This document shows positions 26,049 through 38,675 of a DNA stretch of 64,000 nucleotides, in pieces. Made by a program: the position numbers and the translations under genes. The notes below the pieces were generated by a model. It was not told the origin of the DNA. It searched no databases and saw only the letters and a program-made list of their open reading frames with translations. Location of the stretch: contig NC_090981.1 in assembly GCF_040807025.1 (NCBI RefSeq), positions 1,996,501-2,060,500 on the forward strand. Reading direction: 5' to 3'. This DNA comes from Struthio camelus (lineage: Eukaryota; Chordata; Aves; Struthioniformes; Struthionidae). Position 1 is the first letter of the stretch; every line of letters starts with the position of its first letter.

Positions 26049-26051
<3 letters not shown>

Positions 26052-26102
<51 letters not shown>
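26052..26102. repeat. (CA)n microsatellite
   Basis: About 25 uninterrupted ca units, near the L side of the spacer. The copy is at 36134-36184. Confidence 0.98.
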
Positions 26103-26105
<3 letters not shown>

Positions 26106-26496
26106 CCCCCCACACCCCACACAAAACCCTACTGTTAGAAGTATTTGTCTTTTGACAGAAAAAGGCTAGTGATCAAATAGTTGTGCTGAAAGACTGGAGG
26201 GGGCAGTAAGAAGCAGCAGCTAAAGGAGGTAGGAGGAGAACCTGGCTGCTGCAGCAAGGGTACTTCTCCCTAGAGCCATAGTCTCTTCATAGTCTGTTCA
26301 CTCAGTTTATTTGCACTGTATTTACCTATAGTTCATCTAATTCTAGTTCTCTGCTTTTGAGTGCTGCAGATCTGTAGTAAATGATGGGAGACATGGGATT
26401 CCTTCCATTTGCTACTGAAGAACTGCAGTTTAGATATTTAAATGTTTCTGTGCGTGTGCAGGAAGGACTACTGGAAATTAATGAAATTATCAGTGA

Positions 26497-26946
26497 ATCA
26501 CAGAATCACAGAACGGTTGAGGTTGGAAGGGACCCCTGGAGATCATCTAGTCCAACCCCCCTGCTCAAGCAGGGTCACCTAGAGCACATTGCCCAGGACC
26601 CTGTCCAGGTGACTTTTGAATATCTCCAAGGATGGAGACTCCACAGCCTCGCTGGGCAACCTGTTCCAGTGCTCTGTTACCCTAACAGTAAAGAAGTTTT
26701 TCCTTCTGTCCAGGCGGAACTTCCTGCTCCCACAACCTCTCTGTTCCACTGCTTGACTGTCCTCATGGTGAAGAAGTTTGTCCTTATATCCAGTCTGGAC
26801 CTCCCTTGTTTCAACTTATGCTTGTTGTCTCTCATCCTCCTGCCATGCACCACTGTGAAGAGCCTGGCTCCATCTTCTTGATGACCTCCTTGTAGGTATT
26901 GAAGGCTGCAATTAGGGTCCCCCCCCCAGCCTTCTCTTCTCCAGGC
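26497..26946 (-). mobile_element. CR1 LINE 3' fragment(s), minus orientation, in the spacer
   Basis: It starts with the CR1 terminal repeat-like gaatcacagaatcacagaa, then ggttggaagggacccctgg. Near 26720 the sequence jumps to a second CR1-like segment (cccacaacctctctgttcca), so this may be two nested or recombined fragments. It ends at agccttctcttctccaggct. Its 5' side faces the plus-oriented fragment that follows. The copy is at 36579-37028. Confidence 0.88.
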
Positions 26947-26974
26947 TAAAATATTAATAGTCTCATTGACAACA

Positions 26975-27290
26975 GTGATCTAGACATCTGGAATACCATG
27001 TCCAGTTTTGGAACCCTTAGTGCAAGAGAGATGTCAACAACCTAGAGGGGGTTCAGCGGAGGGCCCACCAAGACGGTCAGGGGCTGGAGCACTTGCCCTA
27101 TGAGGAGAGGCTGAGGGAACTGGGTTTGTTCAGCTTGGAGAAGAGAAGGCCTGGGGGGGAGGAGGAATGTCTAATTGCAGTCTTCCACTGCCTACATGGG
27201 GCGGGGGTGTTCTAGAGAAGATGGAGCCAGACTCTTTTCAGAAATGTATAATGAAAAGACAAGAGGAAATGGTCATAACTTGCAAGAAGG
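26975..27290 (+). mobile_element. CR1 LINE fragment, plus orientation, reaching the R junction
   Basis: Plus-strand CR1 sequence is recognisable: ggaataccatgtccagtttt, then gagcacttgccctatgagg, then cttggagaagagaaggcc and gagccagactcttttcag. It is oriented head-to-head (5' to 5') with the preceding CR1 and stops about where arm R begins at 27300. The copy is at 37057-37372. A 134-codon open frame starting in it (27167-27571) crosses the junction and is not a gene. Confidence 0.82.
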
Positions 27291-27299
27291 GACATATGG

Positions 27300-30200
27300 A
27301 TATATCAGATCTGTGGGGAAGCAGAAGAGAGCCACAAACCATTGATTGTGGGCAGAGAAACAGACTGGTTCTAGAATGTTTACGTAATGTCAGATATATG
27401 TGGGCTTATTTCTCAAATATTCAACTTGGCAATGTGAATTTATTCACCACTGTACAAATTAAGTTTTATCAATGTCCTATGAGCCAGGCTAAATTCATGG
27501 TACTTCCTATGACTGATTTTATTTATTCAGGGTACCACGTGATATTAATTGATGCTTTATTTTGCTTGTAAACTGTTTGTTAGCTGTTGTGCTTGGCAGT
27601 ATGATTTTTCTACTCCTTGAACATTGTCCAAATCTAATGAACTCTGTATCTTGCAGCTCAAGAAACTGTCAGGGGCTTTCATTCACCCTGATGTCTCCAC
27701 CAGATGCTGAGCAGCTTTCTTTCCTGAATTTGCTACTTCTGCCATCTGATGCCTCTAGCATTCCTCCTGTCCATGTCTTCTCCTATCTCCTCCCCTCTCT
27801 TTTTAGAGTCACAATACATGAAAAATGTGTTCATCTAGCCTTTGCTTGGCTGAGCTTAAGTGTAAAATCATCTCAATAGCTCAGATGACCTCCAAAACGT
27901 CATTATATCCCAAACTAGTTGAGCAGGGGAACTTACTTAATAACTAAATGCATCTTTTCCATTTCCTGAAGGAGTTTTAATCATACATTCACTGAACCTT
28001 CACTTCATGTTCTTGTGTATCTGTAACCTAAGAGTATAAATCTTTACAAATATGTTAGAGCTAGTAAAAAAAAAAAATCAAAGTGTTAAAAGGTTAAAAT
28101 TGCATACAAAAAAGTGTCAGTCATGAAAATATACATGCCCACACACACACACAAACCATTTTTATCCTGCTAACTCAGAACTCCCATTCTATTTTCTTTC
28201 TTTCATTTTATAGCTACTTCAGTATACTCTTCAGTAATACTTAATAGTAACATCTGCAGACATTTAAGTGTTCTTTTACAGTGGAAGAACACTACTATTA
28301 GAGTCCCTGTAACAATCAACTCAATGGAGTTTTATGCTGGATCTTTGCATAAGGGAAGCTCTGGCCCTGCCTGCACAGGCAACCCATTTGTTCTACTTTT
28401 GACTTTTAAAAAAATATTTCATCAAATGTATCAAAGTAGTTAATTATGTCCTGCTAATAATGCAACAGTGGTCTATCAGACATCATGTCCAGAACTGGTA
28501 TATCAATAATCATTAACATCTGATTATGTTTTCCCTTACTGAATCACATTATGTAGAAAATATAGTGCTTTTCCTAAAATTTACCTGCCTGCATTAACAA
28601 ACTTTTAGGAAAAACCTGGAAACTGTCTGTAACAGGCAGTCCCAGTGAGCTGGCAGGTCTCTAAAGACAGCCTCCTCCAAGCACGAGAATGGTCTATCCC
28701 AATACTCAGGAAAACAAGTAGACGTATCAGGAGACTGGCTTGGCCAAACAGGGAAATCATGATGGAGCTCAGATGCAAAAAAAAAGATGTAAACAGGAGG
28801 TGGAAGTGAAAACTGGCTACAAAGGTGGAATTCAAAAATGCCTGTGCATGCAGGGATGGTGTTAGGAAAGCAAGTTGAAGTTGGCAAGGGACATCAAGGA
28901 CAACAAGAAGAACTACTACTACATTGGCAGTAAAAGAATGAACAAGGAAAACATGGACCTGCTGCTCAGCGGGATGGGTGATTTAGCAACAGCAGACACA
29001 GACAAGGCTGAGGTGCTTTCTTTGCCTCACTGTTCACTGACAAGGTCTCCTAGGCCTCTGTGCTTAGAGAAAGGGTTCAAGGAGAACTACCAGCAGTGGA
29101 TGAGGACCAAGTCAGGGACCTCTTGAGAAATCTCAGCCCATACATGTCCATGAGACCAGATAGGATGTATCCGAGGGTGCTAAGAAAGCTGGCTGATGTC
29201 ATTGTGAAGCCACTCTCTATCACTTTTGAAAGGTCATGGACATTGAGGGAGGTCCCCGATGACTGGAGAAAGGTAAATACACCCATCTTCAAAAAGGACA
29301 AGAAGGGCAATCCAGGGAACTACAGGCTGGTCAGCCTCACTTCAGTCCCTAGAAAAATCATGGAACAAGTCCTCCTGGAAGCCATTTCTGGGCATGTGAA
29401 AGAGAAGAAAGTGATTGGGAATAGCTGGCAAGGATTTACCAAGGGGAACTCATGCTTGATGAACCTGAATGCCTTCTTTGATAAAATGACTGGATCAGCA
29501 GATGAGTGGAGAGCAGTGGATGTCATCAGCTACCTTGCCTTCAGCAAGGCTTTCAACACAGTCTCCCATAACATCCTTGTATCCCAGTTGGGACTTTACT
29601 GTCTAGATGAGTGAACTACTAGATGGATGAAAATCTATCATCTGAATTGTCAGGCTCAAAGAAGGGAGGAGTGGTTAATGGTTTTTACTCTACCTGGAGG
29701 CCAGTTACAAGTGGAGATCCTCAGGGGGGGTCTATTCTGGGATCTTTATCAACAACCTGGAGGAGGCACTCTCATCAAGTTTGTGGATGACACCAAACAG
29801 GGGGAGGGGGTGCACTTGAGGGCAGGGCTGCCATTCAGAGGAACCTAGACAAGCCAGAGGGTTGGGCCAACAGGAACCTCATGGCATTTGTCCTTGATGA
29901 ATTTCAAGTCCATAACCTGAGAGGGAAGAACCCCTGACAACAATACAGACTGGGGACTGGCTGGGTAGCAGCTCTACTGAAGAGGACCTGGGGGGCCTGG
30001 TGGACAGGAGGCTAAACATGGTCCAGCAGTGCACCCTGGCAGCGAGGAAGGCTAACAGTATCCTGAGCTGTATCAACAGGAGTGCAAGCCAGTAGATTAT
30101 GGGAAATGATCATTCCCCCTTTACTTGGCGCTCATTAGACTGCCTCTGGAATACTGTGTCCAGTTTTGGGCCTCCCAGTACAAGAAGGATGTTGATAAAC

Positions 30201-33200
30201 TTGAATGAGTCCAGTGGAGGGTCACCAAGAGGCTCAGGGAGCTGAAGCACATGCCCTATGAGGAAAGGCTGAGGGAATTGGGCTTGTACAGCCTGGAGAA
30301 GAGAAGGCTTGGGGGGGGGGGGGGAACCTAATAGCAGCCTTCCAGTACCAATGAGATTACTAAGAAGAGAGAGCCAGGCTCTTCACAGTGGTGCATGGTG
30401 GGTGAACAAGCGATAAGGCACATACATTGAAACAAGAGAGGTTCTCACTGGAACCAAGGAAAACATTTTCACCATGAGGACATTCTAGCAGTGGAACAGG
30501 GGCCCAGAGAGGTTGTGGGAGCTCCATCCTTGGAGGTTTTCAAGCCCCGACTGGACAAAGTCCTGAGCAATCTGGTCTGGATTCAGTGCCTGCCTTGAGC
30601 AAGGGGTTGGAATGGGCTAGAGACCTCCTGAGGTCCCTTCCAACATGAACGGTTCTTTGATATTTTGATTTTTACAGCAGCCTTAACTGTAACCACTGTG
30701 TGGCTGCCTTTTTTGATCATCATTTTTGTCATAGTAAAATGATCCTCATGAATGGTCAATATTCTCTCTCATTTTCTATTCTGGCCTGTCAATTCAGTTT
30801 TCATTGTATGTGTTGATTTTAGTGTTCATATTACTGGTACAGGCTTTAGACTGTTTGCATGTAACAATGTAGTCAGTTTCAATACTTTCCTCATAGAAGG
30901 TTTTAGAAACTATAGTCTCAAATCCTGGACTGAAAGACTTAGTTCATATAACTCAAGTGTTGAGGTCTCACTGTCACTAGATTTATTGCTGCATCTTAAG
31001 CACATCTTGCACCTTAAATCTACCATTCAGACTCACAAACTATTGCAAAGATAGCTCCTGTTGTTTAGTATAGATGACACCAGGCTGCTGACAAATGGTT
31101 ATATCTTATCTACTTTGATAGCTGCTTATTTTCTGGGCCTTGCAACCCACATGTCAAGGATACAATGTATCCAGAATGTAACAGTAGGTACATGATGGCC
31201 ACAATGCACTATTCAAACAGAGAAATCTTTATTTGGCTCCAAGCAAAGTTTGGCATTAAAGTTCTTCCACTCAGTTTTCAGTTCTGTCAACAGAAAATCC
31301 CAGCAAACCTGACTGATCTTTTACTGCCCTACCTGTCCCACTATTCCCCACAAGGACTAAATTTTCAGGAAACGACATGCCCTTTTCTCATAGCAAAGTT
31401 GAAAACAGCAGTAAACTTTTAATGATACAACTTCAGTAGTTACATAAGTGGACATGCAGGGCAGGCAGGAGGGAAGGAATAAATTGGTTGGGAATCTGCT
31501 ATCTCTAAGCTTTAGAAAAACATGAACATAACCCATTCAGTACATGAGATGCTCATTTTCTAGAATATTATTGTATTATTGTCTCCTAGATTTATTCCAT
31601 GATAAAAAGAACTAACATATGCTTATTTGAGATATTTGCAGGTACTTCAGCTGCACCTGTCATGACAGGAGGCTAGCAGTCAAGATACTTATCTGCAACC
31701 TGTCCCAGAGGGATGCAATGTACCTTCAATTTTTACTGAAGCCACTTAATGCTTATGGTGTTCATCATCACACAAGGTTTGTACCCTAAAGAACAACGAG
31801 GGTAAACTTAATTCAGATGTTGAATTGGAAATAAGCAACTAGATATAATGATCCCCAAAACCAGACAGAAACAGGGAATTCCTAATCAGATTGCATCAGT
31901 CACCGTCAGAACAACCAGGAATTTCAAATAATTGGGCTGATTGCAGTGAAAGAACTTATAAGCTGTTGAACATGGCAGCAATGCACTAATATTGTCACAG
32001 GAAAAAAAAAGGGGAGGATACTGTTCAGCAACTGTTGATTTCCCCATGAATATTCTCTCTCATTGTCATTTAACTTAGATTTTAAAAACAAATCAATAAA
32101 CCTGCCAAAGAGAGAGAATGCGGCCTTTTTGTTTGTTTGTTTTTTTAGATATTTTTTTAAATTAGCCTAAGGAGTTTTTTAAAATAATTTAAAATAACAT
32201 AAACAAAGTGCTGCTTAAATCAATAACATTCCAAGAGCAAGTTGGAGCATAAAAGTTTGAAAAAGCAGCAAGTTGCACATATTACAGTAATGCTAGAAAG
32301 CAAATTAAATCTTCATTATCAAAAATAATTTGGAAAGAAGTAACTTCAGTGTCTATTCCACATGGTCATTTTATTTCAGCTCTGAACACAAGAAACTAGC
32401 CTGCCGATTTCTCTTCACCTCCTCCTCTTCCCTTTTTCCTCCTCCTCCCCTCTTTTCATAGATGCCCCTCTATCCTGTAAAAAGCTCCCAGCTTGTGCCC
32501 AGGCAATCCACTGACTCACAGCCATGCAGAGGGTCAGAGCCGAACCTGCAAGTGTTAAACAGTAAGGTGTCCCAGCCATGCCAAGGGAGTCAGGCAGGAG
32601 CTGTTGGCAATAAAGAGGAGTAAACGGGCTTGGTCAATCTAAAGTGCTTGTGAATCAGTTGGACGCTCTCCTGTGTCAGCTCAGGGCTCACAAAACCTAT
32701 GGTCTGCATGGATGGGAATGCACGATAGTGCAATTCTCCTTCTAGGCATGATAACACGGTCTCCTTCTGTGGACAACTCCCAGTACCTAGAAAGAGCTGG
32801 GAGAGCTTCTGTTAGCTCTTGATGATCCTGCTCTGGGTGGGATTTCCAAGGCGCTCTGCAACCTCCCTTTTGTTCCCAGGGGAAACAGCAGTCTACCACT
32901 CCCCTGACTCAGCCTAGGAGGAACAGCAATCTTTTAACCTCTGCACTGCCCCAAACAGAGCTTTCAAGCTAAGCCCCCTTTTGTTGCCACATGTACATCT
33001 AAAAGGACTCCATAAGAACCAAAGTAAGTTTTTCATATAAATATGGGGGTCTGCACATAGCAAGAGAGAGAAGTAGAAGAAAAGAAGGAAGGAAGGAAAG
33101 CAAGCAGGTCCAGACCTGACACCAGGGACCTTGACTCCAGTCACCACAAAACTTAAGCACATGTTATCTCCTCACTTTACTCATATGAGAAAGTGAAGCC

Positions 33201-33205
33201 TCGCG

Positions 33206-33238
<33 letters not shown>

Positions 33239-33691
33239 TCGCTCACTCTCTCTCTCTCTCTCTTTTTCTCTTTCTCTTTCCCTAATGCTCTCAGAGACGT
33301 CTATCTTTAGTCAGTCATCCTTCCTGTAGGTTTCTTTAAATTATAATTGGATAATCTTCCAGATTCTGGGAGATCCCTTTGTCAGAATTATTCCTGGGAA
33401 TATAGCCCCTATTTGATAAAATTGAGAGTTGCTAAAATTAACAAAGGACTGACTAAAGCTATGATTCTTTGTTCTCAGTAGAAATCCTGTATTACCAGCA
33501 ACTATTTTTAAAGGCTCCTTATAGCAAAATATATATGCTTGTACTTTCATGTTCCTGTATTTTATTTCTGTCAATAAGACTCTGAATTTTATGAATATCG
33601 TGATTCTGCGTGTGTGAGAACTCATTGGAATTTGGACCTTAGCCTGCAGACTTGCTACCCCTCGACCTTAGAGATCCCAAATTGTTGTAGG
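27300..33691 (-). repeat. Right arm R (incomplete) ending at the assembly gap
   Basis: Reverse complement of arm L from 25829 back to about 19434, after which the gap begins. From 27300 to about 32060 the match is essentially exact, except one base in the poly-G run (30311-30324). From about 32065 to 33691 there are many one- to few-base indels that neither L nor R' has. Because it stops short, this arm lacks ZBTB5 in this placement. It is probably the same physical arm as 37382-43780. Confidence 0.93.
28594..30666 (+). mobile_element. CR1 LINE, mirror copy in arm R
   Basis: Exact reverse-complement copy of the CR1 at 22462-24535, with the same broken reverse-transcriptase frames now on the plus strand (28875-29126 and 29060-29614). 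Probably the same physical element as 38676-40747. Confidence 0.93.
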
Positions 33692-33891
33692 NNNNNNNNN
33701 NNNNNNNNNNNNNNNNNNNNNNNNNNNNNNNNNNNNNNNNNNNNNNNNNNNNNNNNNNNNNNNNNNNNNNNNNNNNNNNNNNNNNNNNNNNNNNNNNNNN
33801 NNNNNNNNNNNNNNNNNNNNNNNNNNNNNNNNNNNNNNNNNNNNNNNNNNNNNNNNNNNNNNNNNNNNNNNNNNNNNNNNNNNNNNNNNNN
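33692..33891. other. Assembly gap of 200 N
   Basis: Exactly 200 unknown bases. The round size suggests a fixed placeholder of unknown true length. Left of it lies an error-rich end of arm R, right of it the interior of a CR1 in arm L orientation. Open frames crossing it are meaningless. Confidence 0.99.
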
Positions 33892-34617
33892 TTCCCTGGA
33901 TTGCCCTTCTTGTCCTTTTTGAAGATGGGTGTATTTACCTTTCTCCAGTCATCGGGGACCTCCCTCAATGTCCATGACCTTTCAAAAGTGATAGAGAGTG
34001 GCTTCACAATGACATCAGCCAGCTTTCTTAGCACCCTCGGATACATCCTATCTGGTCTCATGGACATGTATGGGCTGAGATTTCTCAAGAGGTCCCTGAC
34101 TTGGTCCTCATCCACTGCTGGTAGTTCTCCTTGAACCCTTTCTCTAAGCACAGAGGCCTAGGAGACCTTGTCAGTGAACAGTGAGGCAAAGAAAGCACCT
34201 CAGCCTTGTCTGTGTCTGCTGTTGCTAAATCACCCATCCCGCTGAGCAGCAGGTCCATGTTTTCCTTGTTCATTCTTTTACTGCCAATGTAGTAGTAGTT
34301 CTTCTTGTTGTCCTTGATGTCCCTTGCCAACTTCAACTTGCTTTCCTAACACCATCCCTGCATGCACAGGCATTTTTGAATTCCACCTTTGTAGCCAGTT
34401 TTCACTTCCACCTCCTGTTTACATCTTTTTTTTTGCATCTGAGCTCCATCATGATTTCCCTGTTTGGCCAAGCCAGTCTCCTGATACGTCTACTTGTTTT
34501 CCTGAGTATTGGGATAGACCATTCTCGTGCTTGGAGGAGGCTGTCTTTAGAGACCTGCCAGCTCACTGGGACTGCCTGTTACAGACAGTTTCCAGGTTTT
34601 TCCTAAAAGTTTGTTAA
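33892..34617 (-). mobile_element. CR1 LINE, copy cut by the gap
   Basis: Same element as 22462-24535, of which only the segment matching 23810-24535 is present. The missing 3' part coincides with the gap, so the truncation is an assembly effect. Confidence 0.92.
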
Positions 34618-35911
34618 TGCAGGCAGGTAAATTTTAGGAAAAGCACTATATTTTCTACATAATGTGATTCAGTAAGGGAAAACATAATCAGATGTTAATG
34701 ATTATTGATATACCAGTTCTGGACATGATGTCTGATAGACCACTGTTGCATTATTAGCAGGACATAATTAACTACTTTGATACATTTGATGAAATATTTT
34801 TTTAAAAGTCAAAAGTAGAACAAATGGGTTGCCTGTGCAGGCAGGGCCAGAGCTTCCCTTATGCAAAGATCCAGCATAAAACTCCATTGAGTTGATTGTT
34901 ACAGGGACTCTAATAGTAGTGTTCTTCCACTGTAAAAGAACACTTAAATGTCTGCAGATGTTACTATTAAGTATTACTGAAGAGTATACTGAAGTAGCTA
35001 TAAAATGAAAGAAAGAAAATAGAATGGGAGTTCTGAGTTAGCAGGATAAAAATGGTTTGTGTGTGTGTGTGGGCATGTATATTTTCATGACTGACACTTT
35101 TTTGTATGCAATTTTAACCTTTTAACACTTTGATTTTTTTTTTTTACTAGCTCTAACATATTTGTAAAGATTTATACTCTTAGGTTACAGATACACAAGA
35201 ACATGAAGTGAAGGTTCAGTGAATGTATGATTAAAACTCCTTCAGGAAATGGAAAAGATGCATTTAGTTATTAAGTAAGTTCCCCTGCTCAACTAGTTTG
35301 GGATATAATGACGTTTTGGAGGTCATCTGAGCTATTGAGATGATTTTACACTTAAGCTCAGCCAAGCAAAGGCTAGATGAACACATTTTTCATGTATTGT
35401 GACTCTAAAAAGAGAGGGGAGGAGATAGGAGAAGACATGGACAGGAGGAATGCTAGAGGCATCAGATGGCAGAAGTAGCAAATTCAGGAAAGAAAGCTGC
35501 TCAGCATCTGGTGGAGACATCAGGGTGAATGAAAGCCCCTGACAGTTTCTTGAGCTGCAAGATACAGAGTTCATTAGATTTGGACAATGTTCAAGGAGTA
35601 GAAAAATCATACTGCCAAGCACAACAGCTAACAAACAGTTTACAAGCAAAATAAAGCATCAATTAATATCACGTGGTACCCTGAATAAATAAAATCAGTC
35701 ATAGGAAGTACCATGAATTTAGCCTGGCTCATAGGACATTGATAAAACTTAATTTGTACAGTGGTGAATAAATTCACATTGCCAAGTTGAATATTTGAGA
35801 AATAAGCCCACATATATCTGACATTACGTAAACATTCTAGAACCAGTCTGTTTCTCTGCCCACAATCAATGGTTTGTGGCTCTCTTCTGCTTCCCCACAG
35901 ATCTGATATAT
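33892..35911 (+). repeat. Partial second copy of arm L (L'), likely a duplicate contig end
   Basis: Matches 23810-25829 in direct orientation at a constant offset of 10,082. It begins abruptly inside the CR1 reverse-transcriptase region directly after the gap, as expected for a contig start and not for a biological boundary. Confidence 0.93.
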
Positions 35912-36130
35912 TTGCATGGCAGAATCTCCTGCAGGTTTGGTCTTGTATCTCTGAGAAAGTTGTATGTGGTCAGACATATGGTTCTGGCTGCAGACAAACT
36001 GTGTGAAAAGATTGCTGCCCTTAGCTACTCATTGTTTTCTCACCTCTTCCCTTTCCTTTTCCCCCTTGTCCTTTCTGTCTGCCACATTTCTGCAGGTAGT
36101 CACCCACTAAATCAGCCAGGTTAAAAAAAC

Positions 36131-36187
<57 letters not shown>

Positions 36188-37381
36188 CCCCCCACACCCC
36201 ACACAAAACCCTACTGTTAGAAGTATTTGTCTTTTGACAGAAAAAGGCTAGTGATCAAATAGTTGTGCTGAAAGACTGGAGGGGGCAGTAAGAAGCAGCA
36301 GCTAAAGGAGGTAGGAGGAGAACCTGGCTGCTGCAGCAAGGGTACTTCTCCCTAGAGCCATAGTCTCTTCATAGTCTGTTCACTCAGTTTATTTGCACTG
36401 TATTTACCTATAGTTCATCTAATTCTAGTTCTCTGCTTTTGAGTGCTGCAGATCTGTAGTAAATGATGGGAGACATGGGATTCCTTCCATTTGCTACTGA
36501 AGAACTGCAGTTTAGATATTTAAATGTTTCTGTGCGTGTGCAGGAAGGACTACTGGAAATTAATGAAATTATCAGTGAATCACAGAATCACAGAACGGTT
36601 GAGGTTGGAAGGGACCCCTGGAGATCATCTAGTCCAACCCCCCTGCTCAAGCAGGGTCACCTAGAGCACATTGCCCAGGACCCTGTCCAGGTGACTTTTG
36701 AATATCTCCAAGGATGGAGACTCCACAGCCTCGCTGGGCAACCTGTTCCAGTGCTCTGTTACCCTAACAGTAAAGAAGTTTTTCCTTCTGTCCAGGCGGA
36801 ACTTCCTGCTCCCACAACCTCTCTGTTCCACTGCTTGACTGTCCTCATGGTGAAGAAGTTTGTCCTTATATCCAGTCTGGACCTCCCTTGTTTCAACTTA
36901 TGCTTGTTGTCTCTCATCCTCCTGCCATGCACCACTGTGAAGAGCCTGGCTCCATCTTCTTGATGACCTCCTTGTAGGTATTGAAGGCTGCAATTAGGGT
37001 CCCCCCCCCAGCCTTCTCTTCTCCAGGCTAAAATATTAATAGTCTCATTGACAACAGTGATCTAGACATCTGGAATACCATGTCCAGTTTTGGAACCCTT
37101 AGTGCAAGAGAGATGTCAACAACCTAGAGGGGGTTCAGCGGAGGGCCCACCAAGACGGTCAGGGGCTGGAGCACTTGCCCTATGAGGAGAGGCTGAGGGA
37201 ACTGGGTTTGTTCAGCTTGGAGAAGAGAAGGCCTGGGGGGGAGGAGGAATGTCTAATTGCAGTCTTCCACTGCCTACATGGGGCGGGGGTGTTCTAGAGA
37301 AGATGGAGCCAGACTCTTTTCAGAAATGTATAATGAAAAGACAAGAGGAAATGGTCATAACTTGCAAGAAGGGACATATGG
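35912..37381. other. Second copy of the spacer (S')
   Basis: Identical in order and orientation to 25830-27299, including the (CA)n run at 36134-36184 and CR1 fragments at 36579-37028 (-) and 37057-37372 (+). A true second palindrome and an assembly duplicate would look the same here, but the gap context favours the latter. Confidence 0.9.
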
Positions 37382-38675
37382 ATATATCAGATCTGTGGGG
37401 AAGCAGAAGAGAGCCACAAACCATTGATTGTGGGCAGAGAAACAGACTGGTTCTAGAATGTTTACGTAATGTCAGATATATGTGGGCTTATTTCTCAAAT
37501 ATTCAACTTGGCAATGTGAATTTATTCACCACTGTACAAATTAAGTTTTATCAATGTCCTATGAGCCAGGCTAAATTCATGGTACTTCCTATGACTGATT
37601 TTATTTATTCAGGGTACCACGTGATATTAATTGATGCTTTATTTTGCTTGTAAACTGTTTGTTAGCTGTTGTGCTTGGCAGTATGATTTTTCTACTCCTT
37701 GAACATTGTCCAAATCTAATGAACTCTGTATCTTGCAGCTCAAGAAACTGTCAGGGGCTTTCATTCACCCTGATGTCTCCACCAGATGCTGAGCAGCTTT
37801 CTTTCCTGAATTTGCTACTTCTGCCATCTGATGCCTCTAGCATTCCTCCTGTCCATGTCTTCTCCTATCTCCTCCCCTCTCTTTTTAGAGTCACAATACA
37901 TGAAAAATGTGTTCATCTAGCCTTTGCTTGGCTGAGCTTAAGTGTAAAATCATCTCAATAGCTCAGATGACCTCCAAAACGTCATTATATCCCAAACTAG
38001 TTGAGCAGGGGAACTTACTTAATAACTAAATGCATCTTTTCCATTTCCTGAAGGAGTTTTAATCATACATTCACTGAACCTTCACTTCATGTTCTTGTGT
38101 ATCTGTAACCTAAGAGTATAAATCTTTACAAATATGTTAGAGCTAGTAAAAAAAAAAAATCAAAGTGTTAAAAGGTTAAAATTGCATACAAAAAAGTGTC
38201 AGTCATGAAAATATACATGCCCACACACACACACAAACCATTTTTATCCTGCTAACTCAGAACTCCCATTCTATTTTCTTTCTTTCATTTTATAGCTACT
38301 TCAGTATACTCTTCAGTAATACTTAATAGTAACATCTGCAGACATTTAAGTGTTCTTTTACAGTGGAAGAACACTACTATTAGAGTCCCTGTAACAATCA
38401 ACTCAATGGAGTTTTATGCTGGATCTTTGCATAAGGGAAGCTCTGGCCCTGCCTGCACAGGCAACCCATTTGTTCTACTTTTGACTTTTAAAAAAATATT
38501 TCATCAAATGTATCAAAGTAGTTAATTATGTCCTGCTAATAATGCAACAGTGGTCTATCAGACATCATGTCCAGAACTGGTATATCAATAATCATTAACA
38601 TCTGATTATGTTTTCCCTTACTGAATCACATTATGTAGAAAATATAGTGCTTTTCCTAAAATTTACCTGCCTGCA

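Larger units (their letters stand above)
25830..27299. other. Spacer (loop, S) of the inverted duplication
   Basis: These 1,470 bp are not self-complementary as a whole and separate arms L and R. In order they hold ordinary DNA continuous with L, a (CA)n run, a minus-oriented CR1 3' fragment pair, and a plus-oriented CR1 fragment that ends at or very near the junction with R. An identical copy in the same orientation lies at 35912-37381 (+10,082). A minus-strand frame of CV repeats and other short frames here are microsatellite or CR1 readings, not genes. Confidence 0.93.

Noticed and set aside
26050-26110. Minus-strand CV-repeat peptide
   Set aside because: Translation of a (CA)n microsatellite.
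27167-27571. 134-codon plus-strand frame spanning the spacer-R junction
   Set aside because: It is built from CR1 sequence joined to arbitrary arm DNA. It is open by chance and has no recognisable motif.
33614-34151. Open frames crossing the N gap
   Set aside because: Unknown bases translated as X, so not evidence of coding.
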